A stretch of DNA of 64,000 nt from Aedoeadaptatus urinae (GCF_900155585.1 NZ_LT707418.1:685115-749114), one strand, 5' to 3'. Positions 7,681 to 16,566 are shown, numbered from the stretch's first letter. The notes: a model not told the origin generated them from the letters alone. Translations and numbers: made by a program.

Positions 7681-9498
7681 CTAATCGATCTTCAGTTTTA
7701 CATTTAAAGCCCATTCATAGGCACCGCCAAAGACAATCATCATGTTCACATCCACGGTCTTTCCTTTGTTCGCTTCGCGGAATGCGTCAGATATAGTAAG
7801 CGTGATCTTATTCGAATTCAAATCATAGGCGGCTTCGACGCCATCGGTTTTCGATTCGATCATCGTGTACATTTGCGCACCTTGAAGCGCATCCTCGTCG
7901 CTTACCTCCTCTTCCGCCATCACCTTGGCGAGGGAGATGAAGAGTTCTTTAAAGCCCTTGTAGGGATTGTCGAATTCCACATCCGCCGACGTTACGGTAA
8001 TCGGCTCTTCCTTGGTCACCGATTGAGCCCAGAAGTTTTGACTTCCGACGCCGTTGGCTACGGCCACGTAGCGCTTGGCGATGGATTCGCCCAGTCCCAC
8101 ATAGGTTTCAATGTGGTTGCCGGAAAGGTCGATGTCCTTGATCTTGTCGAAGTTTTTAATGACGGAGACGTCCTTTAGATTGTTGGCGGAAAGATCCAGG
8201 AAATTCAGCTTCGTCAAATTTTTCAGAGACGAAATATCGGAAATTCCGCCGCTGTTGATGCGCTTACCGTCTATTATCTCTTGATGCACATTGTTGTGCA
8301 GATCCAGGCCCTCTAAATTGACCAAACCTGCCAAAGGCGTCACGTCTTCGATCCAGTTATTGTACAGCTTTAAGAAGGTCAAATTGGTAAGGTCCTTCAG
8401 TGGTGTCAAATCGACGATACGGTTTCTGGAAATTTCCAGGTATTCCAATTTCTTTAAATCCTTCAGAGGCGTAATGTCGCTGATTTCATTTTCATTTAAC
8501 TTGAGATGCGTCAGGTTCTTGGCGTATTGAATGCCTTCGATGCTCTTAATGCCGTAGCTGGTCATAAATTTATACTCCGGCGTGCCTTTGAGGCTTCTCG
8601 GCGTTCCTAAAATAGATTTTTTGGCGTCGTCCTTAATCCCCGGCTTGCCCTCGTCGTCGAGATAGTGAGAAATCATAGTGAGGCTTTCCATTTCTTCCTT
8701 CGTGACCTTTTGATCGTCGGGACGATTGGGATCCAGGTTTTTGTTAATGACCTTTAAGAACAAGGGGTCCGGAATATTGACGTACTTGTCTTCGGGATTC
8801 GGCGTCGGATTCGGTTTCGGGTTCGGTTTCGGATTCGGCGTCGGCGTTACGCTCGAAGAGTCGCCGGATTTTCCGCTATTGGGTTTCTCCTCGGCTTTCT
8901 TCTCCAGAAGCGCCAATTTGTCGCGAAGAACATTTCGGGTTTCCAGCATGGGAAGACCGTTGTAGATGAGATCAAAGATGTCTCGGCGAATGGATTGTTT
9001 GGTAAAGTCCGTAAGGGCGATGCCTTCTAACAGGCCCGTCTTCTTCGCGTAATCGATATAGGGGCTCGCCCAGTTCTTTCCTTCGACACGGTTCGTGTCC
9101 TTAAAGTCTCGGTCCAGTCTGACCGCAAAGGCGATGACTTCCTGATAGCTGATCGGCGCATCGGGTTTGAAGCGTCCGTCGGGATAGCCCGCGGCTACAC
9201 CTAAATCCTTCATCAGCTCGATGTACTTGTAAGCCCAGTGAGCCTTGGATACATCCGTAAAGCCAAGGCGGTTGTACTCTTTCTTTTCAGCCACGCCTTC
9301 CATACCGGAAGCGTGAACGAGCAGCTTCATAAATTCCGCCCGGGTCAGCGTCGCATCCAGCTTCAAATCGCCCCCGTCTCTGCCGACGACGATGTCTTTT
9401 TGCTGCAATACGCCCACCTTGTCCACTTGGGCGAAGCTCGGAGATGCAAAGCCGACCAACATCACGAAGGCCAGCAGACATCCGATGAATTTTTTCAT
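7681..9498 (-). CDS. secreted SLH-domain protein with leucine-rich repeats
   Basis: A 605-residue exported surface protein. A signal peptide (MKKFIGCLLAFVMLVGFASP, cleavage after SFA near residue 24) is followed by two to three S-layer homology modules (about 40-190) that should bind a cell-wall polymer. A flexible NPKPNPKPNPTPNP-type linker and internalin-like leucine-rich repeats (about 330-470, units like LTHLKLNENEISDITPLKDL) come next, with a C-terminal domain of about 110 residues that I do not recognise. The start is ATG 9498 with AAAGGAGGAAATA; an upstream in-frame ATG at 9531 lacks a site. A role in adhesion or binding is inference. Confidence 0.88.
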   Translation of the reverse strand: MKKFIGCLLAFVMLVGFASPSFAQVDKVGVLQQKDIVVGRDGGDLKLDATLTRAEFMKLLVHASGMEGVAEKKEYNRLGFTDVSKAHWAYKYIELMKDLGVAAGYPDGRFKPDAPISYQEVIAFAVRLDRDFKDTNRVEGKNWASPYIDYAKKTGLLEGIALTDFTKQSIRRDIFDLIYNGLPMLETRNVLRDKLALLEKKAEEKPNSGKSGDSSSVTPTPNPKPNPKPNPTPNPEDKYVNIPDPLFLKVINKNLDPNRPDDQKVTKEEMESLTMISHYLDDEGKPGIKDDAKKSILGTPRSLKGTPEYKFMTSYGIKSIEGIQYAKNLTHLKLNENEISDITPLKDLKKLEYLEISRNRIVDLTPLKDLTNLTFLKLYNNWIEDVTPLAGLVNLEGLDLHNNVHQEIIDGKRINSGGISDISSLKNLTKLNFLDLSANNLKDVSVIKNFDKIKDIDLSGNHIETYVGLGESIAKRYVAVANGVGSQNFWAQSVTKEEPITVTSADVEFDNPYKGFKELFISLAKVMAEEEVSDEDALQGAQMYTMIESKTDGVEAAYDLNSNKITLTISDAFREANKGKTVDVNMMIVFGGAYEWALNVKLKID

Positions 9499-9628
9499 TA
9501 TTTCCTCCTTTTGTTTGAATGAAAACCTCAAACAAGAAACTTTATATTTTTATTTTAACATGAATGATTGCCTCACGATTTTGTATCGAAAAAAATTATG
9601 CGCACTTCAAATTTATTTAAAATACAAA

Positions 9629-9650
9629 TAAAAAACCCGCCGAAGCGGGC
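9629..9650 (-). terminator. terminator after the small membrane-protein trio
   Basis: Read on the minus strand: CCCGC-TTCG-GCGGG followed by T6. It follows the stop of the gene at 9666. Confidence 0.85.
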
Positions 9651-9665
9651 TTGAAAATCTTATCT

Positions 9666-9944
9666 TCAATTATCACGGGTTGCTTTTTTGAAAAGATCGA
9701 CGCCGTTCAGCGCGATTGATAGAATCGTCAAGATCCACAACGCCCGGCTCAAGGTGGGCATGGTGTCCATGAGCCCGCCCCAATCTTCTTTCAGTACCCG
9801 TGCGGCGCCGTCGGCGTAAAAGGCGCAGAGGGTGAGGGCCGTGAGGGACAGGCTCGCCCAGCGAAAGGTCTCACGATGCTTGCCGGGCTTCACGAGATTT
9901 ATAAATGCGAAGGCCGCGGCGGCGATGCCGAAAACGAGCCACAT
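9666..9944 (-). CDS. small membrane protein, three predicted helices (92 aa)
   Basis: An unrecognised membrane protein. Hydrophobic segments lie at about residues 1-17, 28-48 and 66-84, with short charged loops (KPGKHRE, KEDW). It follows the YfjL-like gene by four bases and is the last of a three-gene minus-strand operon ended by a terminator. Function unknown; its partners are probably the two genes upstream. Confidence 0.65.
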   Translation of the reverse strand: MWLVFGIAAAAFAFINLVKPGKHRETFRWASLSLTALTLCAFYADGAARVLKEDWGGLMDTMPTLSRALWILTILSIALNGVDLFKKATRDN

Positions 9945-9948
9945 CTTC

Positions 9949-10689
9949 TCAGTCCTTCCCTTCCGTGGTCTGTAGCTTCACCAAGGCCTTCAGGGCATCC
10001 ACATCCCCGCGGCGCACCACATCCGCCGGCACCTCGTAGACGGAAAACATGTCCTCCCACGTTTGCACCTCGCCCTCCTCGTCCCGATCCTTTTCCGGCA
10101 CGAGATTGATGGCGTAAGCAACCACGTCCAAGTTTTCGGCATCCATGATTTTTTGGAGCGTCTGCAAAAGCTCCATGGCCTCTTCCGCCGTGGCGTCCTT
10201 TCCCACGCCGTAAATTTGCGCCTGAAGCTTAAAGGGCAAATGCTTCATGTCCACGGGCTGATCCACCGTCAAATCCTCTGCCGGATCGATCTTGTCCCAA
10301 TAAGACAGGGTTATCTGATAGGGAAAGTCGTAGGCCTTCTCCAGCCCGCGGCCGTAATCTTGAATTGCGCGGTCGAAGCGCTCCACCGTGTTGTCGATGC
10401 GCCGGTCGTAAGTGTCGCGCCTCAAGCGGCCGAAGGAATCGAAACACAATTCAAAGGCCGAATCCACGCTGTTTTTGTCCTTGAGAAACGACACGTAGTC
10501 GCCGTCTTTTAAGTTATAGATCACCTTCTCGCGGGACAAATCCAAATCGCCGTACTTCGCCGCGATTACTTTATTCGCCCCGCGCTCCGCCAAAGCCTTC
10601 GAAGCGGGATTGCCGAACATGGCGTTCAGCACAAAAAGAGCGACGGCAAAGATGATGCCGAAGGCAATCTTTTCAACACGTGATTTCAT
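9949..10689 (-). CDS. membrane-anchored protein, possibly YfjL-like (246 aa)
   Basis: A single N-terminal membrane segment (residues about 8-25, FGIIFAVALFVLNAMFG) anchors a 220-residue hydrophilic domain outside the membrane. The string YLKDG-type 'KYGDLDLSREKVIYNLKDGDY' region recalls the YfjL-like/DUF families of Firmicutes, but I would not assign it firmly. No lipobox or catalytic motif is seen. The start overlaps the stop of the preceding gene by four bases (ATGA), so the three small genes form one operon. Confidence 0.65.
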   Translation of the reverse strand: MKSRVEKIAFGIIFAVALFVLNAMFGNPASKALAERGANKVIAAKYGDLDLSREKVIYNLKDGDYVSFLKDKNSVDSAFELCFDSFGRLRRDTYDRRIDNTVERFDRAIQDYGRGLEKAYDFPYQITLSYWDKIDPAEDLTVDQPVDMKHLPFKLQAQIYGVGKDATAEEAMELLQTLQKIMDAENLDVVAYAINLVPEKDRDEEGEVQTWEDMFSVYEVPADVVRRGDVDALKALVKLQTTEGKD

Positions 10690-10991
10690 CGCAAGCCTCC
10701 CAAAAAGCTTCCCAAAAGCGCCAAGGCGCCGTAAACCGCCACGTAAATCAGGGCCGATTCATTGTAAAAAATCCAAATCGACGGCAAGAAACACAAACTC
10801 ACCGCCAAAGGATAGAGCAGGTGGAAGCCCCGCCTCCTGCCGTAGGCAAAGGAAATGACGAGGCAAAGGACGGGCATGGCGAAGAGCAAAGCCAATATCG
10901 CGCCACCCGTGTTCCTCATGCAGAGGGGCAAAAGATAAAATGCCGCGACGATTCCTGCAAGATATGGAAGCATACCTTTAAAAGCCTTCAT
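10686..10991 (-). CDS. small membrane protein (101 aa)
   Basis: A hydrophobic protein of 101 residues with three to four likely membrane helices (about 7-22, 28-46, 56-76, 82-99). The start is ATG 10991, chosen because CGGAGGTACT lies just upstream; a longer frame to 11120 runs through non-coding-looking sequence. It is the first gene of the trio and overlaps the next gene by four bases. Function unknown. Confidence 0.65.
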   Translation of the reverse strand: MKAFKGMLPYLAGIVAAFYLLPLCMRNTGGAILALLFAMPVLCLVISFAYGRRRGFHLLYPLAVSLCFLPSIWIFYNESALIYVAVYGALALLGSFLGGLR

Positions 10992-11117
10992 AGTACCTCC
11001 GAATTTTTTACAAGACGATTCTCTCTTTCCATCATTATACCCGCCGGGCGAAATCAATTGACCTCCCCGCGCCATTCTTAGACGAAATCTGCTAATTGTA
11101 AAGGAAATGTCGCCAAG

Positions 11118-11140
11118 CAAAAAGGCACCCTATAGGTGCC
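11118..11140 (-). terminator. terminator after the DUF6508 gene
   Basis: Read on the minus strand: GGCACC-TATA-GGGTGCC followed by T5. Confidence 0.75.
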
Positions 11141-11166
11141 CTTGCCTTTGATAAATTGTTCAGCGA

Positions 11167-11571
11167 CTACTCTCCTACCTGCTCATTCCCGTCGATCTCT
11201 TTCAGCCGCTTCAGCCACTTCACCACACAGCCCTCTTCAAGCAAGCGAAGCAGAAAGCCCTCGCAAAACCGGTCGCCACGCATACTCGCCACAATGAGGG
11301 CCATGACCGTCTGCCCGTCGAGGGCCTCCGGATCCGCCTCGGCCATGGCCTCCGTGCTCCTCTCGATGCCCTGATCTTCAAGAATGGCATGGTAATTCGT
11401 GAGCCTCATCTCCTCGTGCGCGTCTACAAAAGCCATGACGTCGTCGAGAAAATCTCTTACCGCCTCAGTGTAGCGCACATATGGAAAGTGAACTTCCTTT
11501 TCGTCGATAATCCACTCGCCGTAGCCGTCTTCCTTAAACACATCCAAATACTTTGTCAGACTTTCGTACAT
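11167..11571 (-). CDS. DUF6508 family protein
   Basis: A 134-residue soluble protein. The C-terminal part ALIVASMRGDRFCEGFLLRL...GCVVKWLKRLKEID matches the signature of DUF6508, a family of unknown function often scattered singly in Firmicutes. The start ATG 11571 follows a GAAAGGAGTACACC site. The gene lies 23 bases after the next upstream gene and shares its terminator, so the two are probably cotranscribed. No enzymatic motif is visible. Confidence 0.75.
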   Translation of the reverse strand: MYESLTKYLDVFKEDGYGEWIIDEKEVHFPYVRYTEAVRDFLDDVMAFVDAHEEMRLTNYHAILEDQGIERSTEAMAEADPEALDGQTVMALIVASMRGDRFCEGFLLRLLEEGCVVKWLKRLKEIDGNEQVGE

Positions 11572-11594
11572 GGTGTACTCCTTTCACGGATGGC

Positions 11595-12038
11595 TTACTT
11601 TTCCCGCACACGGTAGATAAAATCGCCGCGGTAGAAAATATCCATATATATTTCCAAATCCTCGTCGCCGCGACTCAAAAAGCCGGTGATGATGCAGTTC
11701 ATGTAGCCGTGGTAGGTGCTCATAATGTCCATGGCCTTGAATTTCGAATCGAAGGCGTCAAGAAAGGAGATGAGGGTCATTTTTTCGCCGACGAAACTTC
11801 CCACATTCCCCGTCAAGACGTTTTTGTATTCCATCATAGTGACGTAGGAATCTTCCGGGGATACGCCGGTGATGATCACATCCCCCTCCACCATGGTATC
11901 GGTCATTGTGTCCACGAAGCCGTATTGGGGCATAAGGCGAAGCTCTCCGCTGTCGTAGTCGCAATCCATGGCGACGATATGGGCATCGTGAAGACTGAAG
12001 CAATCTCCCGTCTCTCGTTCTCTCTTGTAATCGGTCAT
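11595..12038 (-). CDS. hypothetical protein (147 aa)
   Basis: An acidic, soluble protein with no signal peptide or membrane segment. The N-terminal FSLHDAHIVAMDCDYDSGEL recalls short beta-rich proteins (some are called immunity-like) that begin with a similar HDA/HDC string, but this is a weak likeness. A clear AAAGGAGGATCT site precedes ATG 12038. It probably shares a transcript with the DUF6508 gene. Function unknown. Confidence 0.6.
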   Translation of the reverse strand: MTDYKRERETGDCFSLHDAHIVAMDCDYDSGELRLMPQYGFVDTMTDTMVEGDVIITGVSPEDSYVTMMEYKNVLTGNVGSFVGEKMTLISFLDAFDSKFKAMDIMSTYHGYMNCIITGFLSRGDEDLEIYMDIFYRGDFIYRVREK

Positions 12039-12092
12039 AGATCCTCCTTTTTTCTTATTATATCAAAGGCCTGAGAGAATTTTTCCTTCCCA

Positions 12093-12124
12093 CAAAAAAA
12101 TCCGCAGGGTCATGCCCCGCGGAT
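12093..12124 (-). terminator. terminator after the 3-hydroxyacyl-CoA dehydrogenase gene
   Basis: Read on the minus strand: ATCCGCGGGG-CATGA-CCCTGCGGAT followed by T7. Confidence 0.88.
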
Positions 12125-12163
12125 CTTGCTCGTGTTTGCTTTTATTCAGTTTCGTGTTTCCTT

Positions 12164-13129
12164 TTATTCGGTATAGTCGTAGAAGCCCTTGCCGGCGGCC
12201 ACGCCCAGCTCGCCTTTTTCGATTTTTTCGCCAACCATTTTGATTAGGCGATAGGTTACGGACTCGGGGACTTTCGCGTCGGGTTTCATCTTCAATACGT
12301 TGCTTACAGTTTGAAGGCCGATGACGTCCATCATTTGGAAGGGTCCTACCGGTGCGCCTGTGCCGATGCGCCAGGCCTTGTCGATGGTTTCGGGATCGGC
12401 GATGCCTCTCGCCCAAAGGTTTTGCCCTGCATCGAGTAGAGGCACGAGTAGGGAGTTTAAGACGTAGCCTGGTTGTTCTTTGTGCACTTCAATGGGCTCC
12501 ATATTAATGTCCTTCGCGAATTGAACTACTTGTTTGTAAATGTCGGGATCGGTTCCTTCATGGCCCATACATTCTGCCGTATTGTGTGCCCAAATGGAGT
12601 TGGCGAAGTGAAGCGCCATGTATTTTTCCGGGCGACCGGTGTGTTCGGCGAAGGTGGAAGGTAGGAGTGTAGACGAATTGGTGCAGAGAATAGTTTTGTC
12701 ATCGAGGATGCCCTTAATGCTTTCGTAGAATGTAATTTTTTCCTCGGTGTTTTCTGCCATGGCCTCGATGACGATGTCCGCATCCTTCAATGCTTTTTTC
12801 GCATCCAGCTCCAGATGGAGCTTTTCGTTCATGTTCTTTTCCACTTCGGCGTGTAGGGCGTCGATTTTTTCAGCCGTCATGCTGTTCCAATCCCGAATCA
12901 GGGCCTTGGGATAGAGGTAGGCGCCCAGGGGATTGCCGATAAGGCCTTTGGATTCGTCCAGGGCCTTCAAAATTTCTTTTTTAAAGTGATCGAGCTTCGG
13001 TTGCGTACGGCCGATGGAGCCTTCGCTGCGCAGCCATATGGTGGTGTCGTGGCCGGTATAAGCGCACATTAAGGCAATTTGCGTACCGAGGACGCCGCCG
13101 CCTAATAATACAACCTTTTTAAATTCCAT
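12164..13129 (-). CDS. 3-hydroxyacyl-CoA dehydrogenase family protein
   Basis: A 321-residue NAD-dependent dehydrogenase. The Rossmann motif GGGVLGTQ is at residues 10-17, the catalytic region CTNSSTLLPS with HFANS at about 150-180, and the C-terminal helical domain contains GPFQMMDVIGLQTV. It oxidises a 3-hydroxyacyl-CoA or a similar 3-hydroxy acid. At 321 residues it is longer than clostridial Hbd (about 280) and nearer to the PaaH/carnitine-dehydrogenase-like members, so the substrate is open. It is a single gene with AGGAGGAAATC before ATG 13129 and its own terminator. The 240-base upstream gap is AT-rich; I found no certain promoter or riboswitch in it. Confidence 0.82.
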   Translation of the reverse strand: MEFKKVVLLGGGVLGTQIALMCAYTGHDTTIWLRSEGSIGRTQPKLDHFKKEILKALDESKGLIGNPLGAYLYPKALIRDWNSMTAEKIDALHAEVEKNMNEKLHLELDAKKALKDADIVIEAMAENTEEKITFYESIKGILDDKTILCTNSSTLLPSTFAEHTGRPEKYMALHFANSIWAHNTAECMGHEGTDPDIYKQVVQFAKDINMEPIEVHKEQPGYVLNSLLVPLLDAGQNLWARGIADPETIDKAWRIGTGAPVGPFQMMDVIGLQTVSNVLKMKPDAKVPESVTYRLIKMVGEKIEKGELGVAAGKGFYDYTE

Positions 13130-13365
13130 GATTTCCTCCTTTATATCTTTCTTTTCTCCATTGGAAAGTTCCTTTACCTGTTGAACCCGAGTCGGACTCT
13201 TTGGTAAGACCTTCCCGGTTTTATTTATGTACCCTCAACTGAATTGTTAAAACAATATTTATTGAATAGTTATACATTTCCCGCTGATTTTTTTATTTCC
13301 CGGCTTGTTCGAGTAAATTTTTAACACAAAAGGATTTTGTCGCTTCCCCGCGAAATTTTTCCACG

Positions 13366-13395
13366 AAAAAACAGCCGTCTCCTCGGCGGCTGTTC
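13366..13395 (-). terminator. terminator after the sortase gene
   Basis: Read on the minus strand: AACAGCCG-(loop CCGAGGAGA)-CGGCTGTT followed by T6, just after the sortase stop. Confidence 0.82.
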
Positions 13396-13404
13396 TCTTC
13401 TCTT

Positions 13405-14046
13405 TTAAAGCTCCGTGTATTTGACCAGATCGGCTTTCACCAATAGGCGCTTGTTGTTTTTGGGATAGGGATGGCAGCTCATCAAATACAGCTTGGTCTT
13501 GTCCTCTTCCCGAATGAAGCGGCTCCAGTCGTCGGGCTCCACCACTTCATCTCCCACGACGCGGTAGTAGAGGATTTCTTTCCTCGTGGTGATTTTGATT
13601 TCGTCTCCCGGCTCCAGCTTGCCGATGTGCAAAAAGTAATCCAGGCCCCTGCCCGAGCCGCGGTGCCCCGCCAGGACGGTGAGGGTGTTTCGTTTCGTGC
13701 TCGGCGCATCCGTGGTGTCCACGATGCCGACGCCTAAAAGAAGGGTCTTCTTGCTCGTGTTGTCGAAGACGGGGTACACCGCGCCGATTTTGTCGATGCG
13801 TATGACGCCCAGGGCGTTGTCGTAGGTGATGGCATCCCCCGCCTCGGGAGCCGGCGCCGGTGTATCGGCGGATTTTTTCTGCGTCCCTTGCTTCAGCATG
13901 CGCTCTTCCAGCTTCACGGCCTCTTTTTTTTGCCGCAGGTTTTTAAGATAGACCTTCACGGGAATCGCGGCTCCGATAAGGAGAAGGGAAATCCCCAAAA
14001 TTATCAGGAATTTCCCTTTCCGGTTCTTATTTTTACTTGGCTTCAT
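13405..14046 (-). CDS. sortase
   Basis: A 213-residue membrane-anchored cysteine transpeptidase. One N-terminal membrane helix (residues 13-34) is followed by a short linker and the sortase barrel. Catalytic residues are visible: His128 in LAGHRG, Cys191 in LMSCHPYP and Arg200 in NNKRLL. It cleaves LPXTG-type signals and joins proteins to the wall or to pilin lysines. It overlaps by 14 bases the end of the gene for an NLPKTG surface protein, which is its obvious substrate. Class (A-like versus pilin class C) cannot be fixed by eye. Confidence 0.9.
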   Translation of the reverse strand: MKPSKNKNRKGKFLIILGISLLLIGAAIPVKVYLKNLRQKKEAVKLEERMLKQGTQKKSADTPAPAPEAGDAITYDNALGVIRIDKIGAVYPVFDNTSKKTLLLGVGIVDTTDAPSTKRNTLTVLAGHRGSGRGLDYFLHIGKLEPGDEIKITTRKEILYYRVVGDEVVEPDDWSRFIREEDKTKLYLMSCHPYPKNNKRLLVKADLVKYTEL

Positions 14047-16216
14047 CGATTCCTTCTTTGCGTTTCTTCAGGCCGATGCCCAAAGTTACGGCGCCGATGA
14101 CGCCGATAGCCGCGGCGTATACCACCGGGCTGATGCCGTCGCCGGTCTTCGGCAGATTGGACTTCGTGCCGCCTTGGGCGGTGGTGCCGCCGGCGATGGC
14201 TGCCGCCGCTGCCTTGGTTTCAAAGATGACGGTGATCAGGCCGCCTTTGACGGTGACTGTTTCGCCCGCGGGAATGGTACCCAGGGTGATGCTGCCGTCT
14301 TTATTGACGGTGAATTCAAAATCCTTCGGTGCGGCAAAGCCCGTGGGGACCGTCTTCACGTGGAAGCGATAGGTGCCCGGTTGCAACCGGGTCAGATAGC
14401 TGAGATCCGTGCTGGTCCAGCTTTCTACCATGGTGCTGCCTTGATAAATTTCCGCGATAATGCCGGACAGCTCGCCGCCGCTTCGTTTCGTGAGGCTGAA
14501 TTCGACCCAGGTGTTTTCCGTTCCCGCCTTCTTATCGTTGGGGTTCGTTTGTCCGGGCTTTTGTTGATTGTTTTGGCCCGGTTTTTGTTCCGGTTTCTTG
14601 TTCGGATCCTGTGCGGGCACGCTTCCCGGTTCGCCGACGACGATGGCTCTGCCTTCCTTCAGCTTCACGTTTTCGCCTGCTTGAACATTGCTGAGAGAAA
14701 TGGTGCCGTCGGCTTTCACTTCAAATTCAAAGTCCGCAGCGGCTTTGTGCCCTTCGGGATTCAATTTTTCGTGGTATCTATAGACGCCCGATTCCAGATT
14801 GATCGTTTTGGCCTCGGTGCCGCTGGACCAGAAATTGATGACTTTCCCGTCCTTATAGAGCTCGACGACGGTTCCGGGGAACGCCTTGCCGGCGGCGTCG
14901 ACCTTGCTGAACGAGACGTCGTACCTTGCTTTCGTATTTGATGTGCTCTTGCTAACCAATGTCAGTACTTGACATTTGTCGACGAACATCAGACCCGATG
15001 AAGCAAATGTGATTTTTTTCTTTTCAATCGTAAAGTGAATGGGTTCTGCTTTCTCATAGCCGTAGCGTTCGTTCGTTTGCGAGAACACATAGTTGCCGTC
15101 AGGGAGTTCGGAAAAATTAATCCCTATCGGGTTTTGTCCGCTAAACAATTTTTTGTCGTAGCCATTATCGCCTGTGATTCGTAGCTCGATGCCTTCAATG
15201 CTCTTTCCGTTGCTGTCTTTCAGACTGAAAAAAAGAAAATCGCTCAGTTTATTGGCTAACAAAAACAGGGTTTGGGTGCCGTCGTCATTGTTCTTCAAAT
15301 GCGCTTTATCAGCTTCTTTTTCGAGTTTGAATTCACCTTTATCGGTGATTTCAAACTCGATGGATTCTTTTTCGAGTCTATAGCCATCGGGAACAATGGC
15401 GGTAAATTTGTATTTGCCCGCCTTCAGTTCGCTAATAGTAACTGCTTCTCCAATTTTTACTTCTTGAGGATCGTCGCCTTCTCTTGTAATTGTCAACTTG
15501 GCTCCGGTTATTTTATTGTCCTCGGAATCGAAAAGACCAAAGTAAATATTACTCTTTTCTTTTTCAGGTTCTTTTTCGACCGTCATGACCAGGACATTTT
15601 TACCGTTTTCTTGCTTTAGATCTTCGTTATTTACCTTAATTTTGCCATCAGAGGTAACTTCAAATTTAATGGGGTCAACTTTCTTATAGCCTTTGAGGGC
15701 TTCAGTCATTTCAAGCTTATATACGCCCGGTTCCAATGAAAATTCTTTCGGGTTTTTTTCGCTATCCCAAGGTTCTCCAACCTTTTCGTCGCCCTTTAAA
15801 ATTTTCAGTTTTGCGCCGGACAAATTATTGCCGTGGCCGTCTCGCACAATAAAGGAAATATCAAACTTCACCGGATCGGAATTCATAGTTTGAGCTGAAT
15901 TCCCTTCAGCCGGTGGGCTTCCTACAGGTGTTCTACCCGACTCGCCGTTACTTCCATTATTGCTCCCGGAATCCGTTTTCGCGGGTGTCGTCTTTTTTAA
16001 CGTCTTTTCCTCTTTGTCGTCCTTCGCATCTTTGACGCCGAAAAGCTTTTCGACAAATGCGGCAAATTTCGATTTTTCTTTCCTCGGCTTTTCCACGGAA
16101 ACAGCCGCGGTCTTCCCCGAGCCGGCCTTTCCCGTTTGTGCCGTAGCCGCCGCGGGTACCACAGTGGATAAAATAAAAGTCATGGCCAATAGCAGGGCCG
16201 TCCGTTTTCTGTTCAT
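14033..16216 (-). CDS. LPXTG-anchored surface protein with repeated SpaA/Cna-B-type domains
   Basis: A 727-residue cell-wall protein. It has a signal peptide (MNRKRTALLLAMTFILSTVV, cleavage after ATA near residue 26), a charged linker, then about five beta-sandwich repeats of 80-100 residues, each with the pattern F-S-x-G-x-x-L...G-x-Y-x-F/Y...(D/N)G-x-I-x-L seen in SpaA/Cna-B stalk domains. A Pro/Gln/Asn-rich hinge lies near residue 560. The C-terminus has the sorting signal NLPKTGDG, a hydrophobic helix and a KKRKEG tail. ATG 16216 follows AAGGAGTGATGAT. It is cotranscribed with its sortase and may be a pilin or adhesin stalk. Confidence 0.9.
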   Translation of the reverse strand: MNRKRTALLLAMTFILSTVVPAAATAQTGKAGSGKTAAVSVEKPRKEKSKFAAFVEKLFGVKDAKDDKEEKTLKKTTPAKTDSGSNNGSNGESGRTPVGSPPAEGNSAQTMNSDPVKFDISFIVRDGHGNNLSGAKLKILKGDEKVGEPWDSEKNPKEFSLEPGVYKLEMTEALKGYKKVDPIKFEVTSDGKIKVNNEDLKQENGKNVLVMTVEKEPEKEKSNIYFGLFDSEDNKITGAKLTITREGDDPQEVKIGEAVTISELKAGKYKFTAIVPDGYRLEKESIEFEITDKGEFKLEKEADKAHLKNNDDGTQTLFLLANKLSDFLFFSLKDSNGKSIEGIELRITGDNGYDKKLFSGQNPIGINFSELPDGNYVFSQTNERYGYEKAEPIHFTIEKKKITFASSGLMFVDKCQVLTLVSKSTSNTKARYDVSFSKVDAAGKAFPGTVVELYKDGKVINFWSSGTEAKTINLESGVYRYHEKLNPEGHKAAADFEFEVKADGTISLSNVQAGENVKLKEGRAIVVGEPGSVPAQDPNKKPEQKPGQNNQQKPGQTNPNDKKAGTENTWVEFSLTKRSGGELSGIIAEIYQGSTMVESWTSTDLSYLTRLQPGTYRFHVKTVPTGFAAPKDFEFTVNKDGSITLGTIPAGETVTVKGGLITVIFETKAAAAAIAGGTTAQGGTKSNLPKTGDGISPVVYAAAIGVIGAVTLGIGLKKRKEGIDEAK

Positions 16217-16375
16217 ATCATCACTCCTTCTACATCGTCAAGGTTCAAGAATGCCCATGGGAGCGCCCCTTTCGCTGCAAAAGCTTATGTAAAGAAACGT
16301 TCATCTCCATGGTCCACGGAAAAATCCAAGAGACTATCCTTTTCTATTCAGGTATATCCCTTACCGAAGTCTATG

Positions 16376-16391
16376 ATTATAGTTTATTATA
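16376..16391 (-). promoter_or_regulatory. -10 boxes upstream of the LPXTG-sortase operon
   Basis: Two TATAAT hexamers on the minus strand (16381-16376 and 16391-16386), about 160 bases before the start codon. -35 boxes are unclear. The leader between them and the gene shows no recognised riboswitch. Confidence 0.45.
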
Positions 16392-16460
16392 TCATGGTTT
16401 ATTGTTCCAATGTGAATAAATGCCATCTTTCTTTCACGAATCCTTCCTGTTTTCGGGCAT

Positions 16461-16486
16461 AAAAAAACGCACCCCTTCAGGTGCGT
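16461..16486 (-). terminator. terminator after tRNA-Val
   Basis: Read on the minus strand: ACGCACC-TGAAGG-GGTGCGT followed by T7. Confidence 0.88.
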
Positions 16487-16490
16487 CCCT

Positions 16491-16566
16491 TGGTGGACAG
16501 TACTGGACTTGAACCAGCGACCCCTACGATGTCAACGTAGTGCTCTACCAACTGAGCTAACTCTCC
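16491..16566 (-). tRNA. tRNA-Val (GAC)
   Basis: A 76-base cloverleaf with encoded CCA. The anticodon loop TTGACAT sits in a CTACG/CGTAG stem, giving anticodon GAC. D-arm AGCTCAGTTGGTAGAGC and T-arm GGTTCAAGTCC are normal. The acceptor stem GGAGAGT/ACTGTCC has one G-G mismatch at the fourth pair. Confidence 0.93.

Noticed and set aside
13130-13365. T-box or riboswitch before the 3-hydroxyacyl-CoA dehydrogenase gene
   Set aside because: A short GAGTCCGACTC palindrome is present, but no T-box AGGGTGG string, specifier loop or other known consensus is seen.
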